A program made the translations under genes and the position numbers. A stretch of DNA of 33,835 nucleotides from JAJDIA01 sp031555145 (GTDB lineage Bacteria; Bacteroidota; Bacteroidia; Bacteroidales; Tannerellaceae), in assembly GCA_031555145.1 (NCBI GenBank), contig JAVBUR010000059.1, positions 1 through 33,835 on the forward strand, in the 5' to 3' direction. The notes below the pieces were generated by a model that saw only the letters and a list, made by a program, of their open reading frames with translations, was not told the origin of the DNA and ran no database searches. This document shows positions 29,278-33,835 of this stretch, piece after piece. The stretch's first letter is position 1. Each line of letters begins with the position of its first letter.

Positions 29278-32200
29278 TTACTTGTTGTTGACAATGACCT
29301 GTCTCGTCAGCCCGTCGAGGCGGACGATATAGATGCCTGCGGGCAGGGGGATCGTGGTGAGGCCTGGTGCTAACTGGCGGTTGGCAACGACCTGGCCGGT
29401 GACATTATAGATAGCGCAGGGCGTGCCCGTGGGGGTGTTGATATACAGTTGTCCGCCGCGGCTGTATAGTTGCAGCGCGTCGGGTTGCTCGTTACCGGTG
29501 AGGTTGAGGGAGACGAGCACGTCGGTATCTTCAGACACTTCCGAGAGGATGCAGCGCCATTTGTCGGTGCCGATCGAGATCAGGCCCTTGTTGCGTCCGT
29601 TGACCGTGACGGTCGGTGTCAGTCCTTCGTAGCCCTCGGCCAGCGTAATGACGAACGAGAAGGGGTTGCCCGACTGGATCTGGAACGACTTCTTGTCTTT
29701 GTCGATCACGATGCCTGTACCCGTAGTCAGAGCGACGGTGTAGTAGGTGATGACGGGATCGGGATCGGTCGAGGGATCAGGATCGTCGGGGAGATCAACG
29801 ATCGCCAATTTGTCGCCGTCCATTTGCACGGTCTTACCGCTGACATCCGAGTGGAAATACTGTATATGGCTGGCGGCCTCCGTGTCAGAGTTGACAAACA
29901 CGCCGTCGGCTGTGGCGGTATTCACCCATACCTCCATGCCTGCGGCAGGAGCGTTGGCGCCTGTACCCAGGGTAATGTAAACTCCGTCGGCAAGATGTAC
30001 GTTGCTGGCAAAGCCAACAGCCAGTGTATTGTTTTTAAGCACCGTTGTGCCTCCCACCGTCAGTGCGCCTTCAACTTCCAGCAGCGATCCGCCTGCCTCG
30101 GGGTAGGATTCTTTGTTGCCATCAATCGCGATGTTTACAAGCGTAAGGCTTGCGCCGGCAGCCACGGTACATAAGTTGCCGGTCACACCACGCCTGAGAG
30201 TAGCAGTAGTGCCTTCATCGCTTTTGATTGTCAGCGTTTTACCTCCCGTACTTCCTGAGATGGTGATAGGGCTTGTCAATGTAATGTCGTTTTTGACTAC
30301 AATGGGAATATCTTCTGTATTGGATGGATCGTTGAAATAAGTCAATGCCATTTTCATTTCTGCTTCATTTTTTACATGAAACGATACTATCCGATAGGCA
30401 TGAAGTACCGAGCCGGAAACGGATTGTGTGGAGTCGTTACCTGCCTCGAGGGTATAAAGCCCGCCATTGAGGAAGGTAATTTGGTTACCTGCAAGCGTGT
30501 AGTCCTGGCCGGTAGCGGCCACACCGTTGCGTTTTACATTGGCATAGGTAGTAGTGGCCGGTGGCGTACCAAATTGCGTCTCGGTTGTTATGGTGGTAGG
30601 CACACCTGCACTTACATCCAGGGTATCGGTAAGCTGCGTACCAAACTGCTTATTGGCAGTAGTACTCAGCTGGGTCGATAGTGCATACAGGCTACTTAAC
30701 GACAAGCGGTTGTTTCCCATGCTTAGCCAGGTTAATTGGGTGTTCTTTGATATATCCAGCGCTGTTAACAGATTGCCTTCGCATTCCAGTGTATTTAACT
30801 CGGTGTTGTGTGATATGTCTAATGCTGTGATCTTATTACCAAGAAGACTCAGCCCAGTCAGCGCTGTTGCGTGGCTCACATCCAATGCTGTAAGGCTTTT
30901 ATTATCTACATGCAATTCGGTGAAGCTGCAATCAGGGTCGGTGGTGCTTATTATTACGGTATAGGAATTGGTGTCGCCATAGGCCGCGGCTTGGGTCACT
31001 GTTTGTTTGCTACCTGTGCCTGTGTGTGAGGAGGCACTTCCGTTGCCCCAATCCACAGTAAAGTCTTTCCCGTTATTGGCTGTGACGTCAAAGCTTTTAG
31101 CTGTCGTAGCACCCACCCAGGTAAAGGCAATAGAGTTAGTAGGGGCATAAATCTCAAGCGCATAGATATCGCCACCACCACTTGTGGTAGAAGCCGAAAT
31201 TTTCACTGTCACCGGACCAAATTCATTGACATCAAACGAGTCGTAGTTGCAGCTGTTAGCAGCATCCCATTCGCGACTGAGCAAGGTGGTTTCTACCCCA
31301 TCTACCACTTTAATAATAGTGGAAGCACGTTTACTTGTGTAAGACGATCTGAATTTTATCACACCGCACTTGGGCAAGTCCATGATTACATAGCAGTTGC
31401 CATTTGCCTTATTGCCAACGTTTATAGTACTCGTGTTGAATACACCTGTTGTTGATTTGTCAGCTGCACAACCTCTTACCTCCTGATTGGGGCTATACGC
31501 TTTGCCACTCATCCATGAGGGCGTTAGGTAATCCTCATCTAAAACAGGCAGGTAGGGAAATACAATAGCGTCGTCTTTGGTGGTGAATGTCCATTCAATA
31601 TCCGCAGCTAGTTCATTACCCGACATATCAGTAATGACTTCTTTGGGAATAAATACTGTGTAGGTGCGCAAAGGCTTGATAACCGTATCTTTTAACGTAA
31701 TTGTATTGTCGACAAGGGTATAGCCCACCGAACCACCATTCACTTTAATATCCTGACCGGAAACCTTTTGAATCGCTTCATTAAACACCAATTTAATCTG
31801 CTTGATCGGTGCACCTGTAGCACCTTCCGGTGCTCTGCTTGCCAGAATTGGCCCCAGACTATCGGTGGTGAACGACCAGGAAAACGCTTCCGACAGATTA
31901 TCACCAGCATCTTTTACGGTGCCGGCACCCGCGGTTATGGTGTAGGTCTTTGCTTTTACCAGTGTGGCAGAGATATACAATGTGTCGTTGCTTGCTGTTA
32001 CATCAACAATTGTACCACCCTCGTCAATGCTTACATTGTTTGTGTTATTGTTTGTGTTTACGGTAATATCTTTATTAAATACTGCATAGAGCCGGGTATC
32101 GATAGGAATATTATCGGCGCCATTGGCCGGGAAAAACGTAGTAGGGGCTGGGGCCGCAGGGGGGCCATAATTCACATGGTTCTTTTGTAATTCATTATAT

Positions 32201-33270
32201 ACCATTATCCCTGTCGGCGACAGATTGGCTGTAGTATAGACCGATCCGCTGCCGCTTGTTCCGGATTTCCAGGTGGAGGAAGTACGCTCTGCACCACTTT
32301 CCCATTCTACCGGCGACCAACTCCAGGCTGTCCAACTCACTTTTTGGCTCGTTCCATTGCAGCGATTGATGAAGGAGGTTGCGTTTGCAGAAGGAGGCGT
32401 TCCTGTAATCGCACCAAGTCCCCTTGCTGGCGTATCATTCCACTCGGTTACAATAACCGGGATGTTTTTAAGCATATTGTCGGTGAACTGACTACCCAAT
32501 AAGGCCGCGTCCGCGTCCGAACAAGCAAAATAGTGGAACGCATACATGATCTGCAAGGTGCTATGCGTTATTTTATTGTTATTCGCATCCGACAAGGTCC
32601 GTGAGAAGCCCGGAGTTCCCACAATCACCACCGCATGGGGATCATTCGCTGCGATTACGGGGAGGATCTGGTTCGCGTACGTTTTAATAGAAGCCCAATC
32701 AATACTATTCGGTTCATTGCAAATTTCATAGAGCACATGGTTGTAGCCATTTTGTTTTACATACGATGAAATATCGGCGAAGAATGTCGTTGGAAATTCT
32801 CTTGCCGAACCTGTTAAGTAGTTATTCGGATTCCCAGGTGTCAGCACATGATAGTCCACAATGGCATACAGGCCGAGTTCGGCACACCAGGTAATGGCAT
32901 TTTTTACCCATGCTTTGGTCTCGGTCCAAGCACTCGCACTAACATCGTCAGCTGTTGCGGAAACATAGCAAGTAAGGCGCACCACATTTGCGCCCAGATT
33001 CTTCATCCCCTGGAAGTCATTCTGCTGGTCGAAAAAGGAGCGGACACTTGCCCACTGATACCCATGCGTAGACCATCCCCTCAGTTGAACAGCTACCCCG
33101 TTCTTATCCGCAAGCTGCACTTTGTTATCGCCTGAGGTGGGGGTCGCTACCAATTTCAATGGTCCCCAGGCGGAGATGTAGTCATTAGACGCATAGTTGG
33201 TCGTCGACAATGCCATCGCTTGCAGGCCGGACATAGCGGCCACAAGAAATAGTAAAAATAGTTTCTTCAT
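29278..33270 (-). CDS. Secreted GH5-type glycoside hydrolase with Ig-like, LRR and beta-helix modules and T9SS sorting domain
   Basis: This is a 1330-aa protein with a signal peptide (MKKLFLLFLVAAMSGLQAMA). Residues ~30-365 are a GH5 cellulase-type barrel: 'VQLRGWSTHGYQW', R98 region 'VVRLTCYV', 'AIVDYHV', acid/base E186 in 'YEICNEPN', 'FHYFA' (H246) and nucleophile E276 in 'VIVTEWND'. Two SbsA-type Ig-like domains follow (~377-469, ~472-566). A carbohydrate-binding-like region is at ~575-715, and a leucine-rich repeat stretch at ~793-860 ('LTALDVSHATALTGLSL', 'ITALDISHNTELNTLEC'). A shortened beta-helix module related to that of the neighbour occupies ~973-1170, and the shared Ig-like/T9SS tail 1174-1330. 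It probably cleaves beta-glucan or mannan at the cell surface; exact substrate unknown. Confidence 0.9.
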   Translation of the reverse strand: MKKLFLLFLVAAMSGLQAMALSTTNYASNDYISAWGPLKLVATPTSGDNKVQLADKNGVAVQLRGWSTHGYQWASVRSFFDQQNDFQGMKNLGANVVRLTCYVSATADDVSASAWTETKAWVKNAITWCAELGLYAIVDYHVLTPGNPNNYLTGSAREFPTTFFADISSYVKQNGYNHVLYEICNEPNSIDWASIKTYANQILPVIAANDPHAVVIVGTPGFSRTLSDANNNKITHSTLQIMYAFHYFACSDADAALLGSQFTDNMLKNIPVIVTEWNDTPARGLGAITGTPPSANATSFINRCNGTSQKVSWTAWSWSPVEWESGAERTSSTWKSGTSGSGSVYTTANLSPTGIMVYNELQKNHVNYGPPAAPAPTTFFPANGADNIPIDTRLYAVFNKDITVNTNNNTNNVSIDEGGTIVDVTASNDTLYISATLVKAKTYTITAGAGTVKDAGDNLSEAFSWSFTTDSLGPILASRAPEGATGAPIKQIKLVFNEAIQKVSGQDIKVNGGSVGYTLVDNTITLKDTVIKPLRTYTVFIPKEVITDMSGNELAADIEWTFTTKDDAIVFPYLPVLDEDYLTPSWMSGKAYSPNQEVRGCAADKSTTGVFNTSTINVGNKANGNCYVIMDLPKCGVIKFRSSYTSKRASTIIKVVDGVETTLLSREWDAANSCNYDSFDVNEFGPVTVKISASTTSGGGDIYALEIYAPTNSIAFTWVGATTAKSFDVTANNGKDFTVDWGNGSASSHTGTGSKQTVTQAAAYGDTNSYTVIISTTDPDCSFTELHVDNKSLTALDVSHATALTGLSLLGNKITALDISHNTELNTLECEGNLLTALDISKNTQLTWLSMGNNRLSLSSLYALSTQLSTTANKQFGTQLTDTLDVSAGVPTTITTETQFGTPPATTTYANVKRNGVAATGQDYTLAGNQITFLNGGLYTLEAGNDSTQSVSGSVLHAYRIVSFHVKNEAEMKMALTYFNDPSNTEDIPIVVKNDITLTSPITISGSTGGKTLTIKSDEGTTATLRRGVTGNLCTVAAGASLTLVNIAIDGNKESYPEAGGSLLEVEGALTVGGTTVLKNNTLAVGFASNVHLADGVYITLGTGANAPAAGMEVWVNTATADGVFVNSDTEAASHIQYFHSDVSGKTVQMDGDKLAIVDLPDDPDPSTDPDPVITYYTVALTTGTGIVIDKDKKSFQIQSGNPFSFVITLAEGYEGLTPTVTVNGRNKGLISIGTDKWRCILSEVSEDTDVLVSLNLTGNEQPDALQLYSRGGQLYINTPTGTPCAIYNVTGQVVANRQLAPGLTTIPLPAGIYIVRLDGLTRQVIVNNK
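29281..29751 (-). repeat. Shared 157-residue C-terminal tail, copy 2
   Basis: Counterpart of 24661-25131 in the neighbouring gene. The DNA is alignable throughout; for example CGACTGGATCTGGAACGA and TGTCCGCCGCGG occur in both. Confidence 0.85.
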
Positions 33271-33304
33271 TACTTATTCTTTTTGTTCTTTAATGTAATG
33301 CGGG

Positions 33305-33312
33305 CGAAGGTA
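33305..33312 (-). promoter_or_regulatory. -7-like box of the GH5 gene
   Basis: TACCTTCG on the minus strand (33312-33305) differs from TAnnTTTG at one base and lies 34 bp before the ATG at 33270. The flanking CGCCCGCATTACATTAAAG matches the leader of the beta-helix gene (GCCCGCATTACAAAACAAT) in its first half, so the two promoters share ancestry. Confidence 0.45.
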
Positions 33313-33333
33313 TAATAGAAGAGGAAAAGAGAT

Positions 33334-33372
33334 GTTCCATTATTACAATACCGTGTATCATAATTACAATAC
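33334..33372 (-). promoter_or_regulatory. Tandem direct repeat with 21-bp period upstream of the GH5 gene
   Basis: GTTCCATTATTACAATAC (33334-33351) and GTATCATAATTACAATAC (33355-33372) start exactly 21 bp apart and match the repeats at 29069-29110 upstream of the beta-helix gene. The proximal copy begins 21 bp upstream of the -7-like box, the same distance as in the other promoter. Confidence 0.6.
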
Positions 33373-33805
33373 TTTGCACGCTCCTCCTGCCATTAGGCCA
33401 GGCTATGCCGGGAAAAAGGAATGGGAATAGACTACAAAAGTGCATTTCCCCCGATGGAATGGGCGTTATTTGAATTTTCTCTTATCCCCAGCCTGATATC
33501 GCAATTTGCGACTTCAAGTGCCCTTCCTCTATCGTACAAATAGCCCATGCAGGCAAACATCCTACACTCCTGCATTTCCGGTATAACTATACTTGTGCCC
33601 AATCACTTAACCGATGTATACCTGCCCCAAACCCTACACACCGGCCCTGCATCTCCCGATATAGGGTAATTCTTCCACCATACGTTAATTAACAGGATAA
33701 TAGTGTGTAAGGCTATCTGGGCTCCCCGCCTTTCAAGCTACTCTTTATACACATCTTTTTGTGGCGCTTTGGCATAATGCCCCGTTAGGGGTATCGTGTT
33801 CGTAG
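33373..33805. other. Upstream non-coding region of the GH5 gene
   Basis: No credible open frame is seen on either strand. It contains a small palindrome TCGCAAtTTGCGA (33499-33511), and an inverted repeat ATGCAGG (33547-33553) / CCTGCAT (33569-33575) with a 15-bp loop. No RNA gene is recognised. Confidence 0.5.
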
Positions 33806-33835
33806 CCAGGGGTGCAGGCGAAGCCAAGCCCCTGG
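33806..33835. repeat. Palindromic repeat at the window edge
   Basis: CCAGGGG (33806-33812) and CCCCTGG (33829-33835) flank an inner GGC-GAA-GCC hairpin. Just upstream CCCC-GTTA-GGGG (33780-33788 region) forms another small hairpin. Clusters like this resemble interspersed palindromic repeats of Bacteroidales; the unit may continue beyond the window. Confidence 0.4.

Overview
The window reads as chromosomal DNA of a Bacteroidales bacterium, most likely Parabacteroides or a close relative (an inference from protein families, not a database match). The evidence is the -7 boxes of form TAnnTTTG with a TTG about 20 bp upstream, the many SPII lipoproteins of Bacteroidetes type, a fumarate reductase/succinate dehydrogenase FeS subunit, a TGS-uridine kinase fusion, DUF5119 and PepSY-like lipoproteins, and two large secreted proteins with C-terminal type IX secretion (T9SS) sorting domains.

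Layout. 1-860: the FeS subunit of the fumarate reductase/succinate dehydrogenase operon and its terminator. 906-1272: a two-gene operon of tiny membrane proteins (69 and 37 aa), closed by a terminator. 1337-3691: two paralogous LiaF-like membrane proteins followed by a membrane-embedded LytTR regulator. 3824-3990: a promoter and hairpin/U-tract unit that looks like a stand-alone small RNA. 4020-6175 (minus): a PepSY-like lipoprotein and asd. 6191-8608 (plus): a secreted lamin-tail-domain protein. 8614-13274 (minus): clostripain-like lipoprotein, DUF5119 lipoprotein, AraC regulator and GHL10-type glycosidase lipoprotein. 13470-16256: a UvrA paralogue. 16251-21846 (minus): AI-2E-type permease, nagA, S41/PDZ protease lipoprotein and Na/Pi cotransporter. 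21930-24468 (plus): nucleoside kinase plus EamA transporter, translationally coupled. 24469-24657: non-coding DNA with two long palindromes. 24658-33270 (minus): two giant secreted proteins, one a beta-helix/GLUG-repeat protein and one a GH5 glycosidase/LRR/beta-helix chimera, with closely related C-terminal tails. 33271-33835: non-coding upstream DNA ending in a palindromic repeat.

The most interesting signal is in the upstream regions of the two giant T9SS cargo genes. Each carries two direct repeats with an exact 21-bp period (consensus GTACCAnAATyACAATACT on the plus strand), and in both the proximal repeat lies exactly 21 bp from a -7-like box. This suggests a shared activator that binds two helical turns apart and co-regulates the secreted proteins. 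Upstream of the first of these genes is a further set of three CCTCAAAAAC copies at an exact 23-bp period. The remaining metabolic genes are ordinary chromosomal content.
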